From JAGNKE01 sp964583335 (GTDB taxonomy: Bacteria > Pseudomonadota > Alphaproteobacteria > Micavibrionales > Micavibrionaceae): DNA of 64,000 nucleotides. The translations under genes and the position numbers were made by a program. This document shows, piece by piece, positions 63,914 to 64,000 of the stretch. Within the stretch, counting starts at the first letter, position 1. The number at the start of each line of letters is the position of its first letter. The notes beneath the pieces are model-generated. The model saw only the letters and a program-made list of their open reading frames with translations. It ran no database searches and was not told the origin of the DNA. The stretch spans positions 113,593 to 177,592 of the forward strand of contig CAZOVG010000007.1 in the NCBI GenBank assembly GCA_964583335.1, in the 5' to 3' direction.

Positions 63914-64000
63914 ATGAGCGAAACAACAGACCAGATCGACATCCTTCGGATCATGAACATGATCCCCCACCGCTACCCCTTTCTCATGGTTGACCGGGTC
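63914..64000 (+). CDS. fabZ: 3-hydroxyacyl-[acyl-carrier-protein] dehydratase FabZ, 3' truncated by window edge
   Basis: Only the first 29 codons are in the window. IDILRIMNMIPHRYPFLMVD carries the FabZ signature MIPHRYPFLMVDRV with the catalytic His. FabZ dehydrates beta-hydroxyacyl-ACP in fatty acid synthesis. It follows lpxD by 43 bp, and lpxA would be expected beyond the edge. Confidence 0.93.
   Translation, partial: MSETTDQIDILRIMNMIPHRYPFLMVDRV

Overview
This is a GC-rich stretch of alphaproteobacterial chromosome, nearly all coding, read from sequence alone. Evidence for Alphaproteobacteria: a direct-repeat LexA box (GTTC-N7-GTTC) in front of uvrA; the order nuoJKLMN-birA; the order coaX-rnj-DUF1467-proS-lolC-lolD...dnaE; the order uvrA-ssb-gyrA-coaD; and the envelope cluster rpsB-tsf-pyrH-frr-uppS-cdsA-dxr-rseP-bamA-skp-lpxD-fabZ. 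Genus cannot be fixed; a deep-branching lineage such as Micavibrionales is one guess. There is no rRNA, CRISPR array, transposase or integrase.

Layout. 1-10 kb: the distal complex I genes (nuoH, I, J, K, L, M, N) and birA; between nuoI and nuoJ sit an unknown gene and an opposite-strand PagL-type lipid A deacylase. 10-12 kb: a low-coding gap with two operator-like palindromes, then small membrane or Gly/Ala-rich proteins. 12-25 kb: uvrA, ssb, gyrA, a SET-domain gene, coaD, tRNA-Lys, glnA, tRNA-His, rpsD and trmJ. 25-36.7 kb: an accessory zone of secreted or membrane proteins, a lysine/alanine-repeat peptide, an AT-rich putative phage abortive-infection gene, thiC with a TPP riboswitch, an SCO1-like copper chaperone, a CHAP hydrolase and a His-rich protein. 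36.8-50.8 kb: coaX, rnj, DUF1467, an archaeal/eukaryal-type proS, lolC, lolD, an 895-aa P-loop kinase-like protein with a phosphoribosyltransferase-like motif, and dnaE. 51-64 kb: translation and envelope genes ending in a partial fabZ, with two consecutive RseP-type site-2 proteases.

How it works together. The first block builds the proton-pumping arm of NADH dehydrogenase. The last block links translation (S2, EF-Ts, RRF), UMP kinase, undecaprenyl-PP, CDP-diacylglycerol and MEP isoprenoid synthesis to outer-membrane biogenesis (RseP, BamA, Skp, LpxD, FabZ). LolC/LolD supply lipoprotein export. Most interesting for follow-up: the 895-aa kinase/PRTase-like protein with a tiny downstream partner, the tandem RseP genes, the AbiC-like defence gene, the split nuo cluster, the charged insertion in NuoL, the KAP-repeat peptide, and several unassigned palindromic operators.
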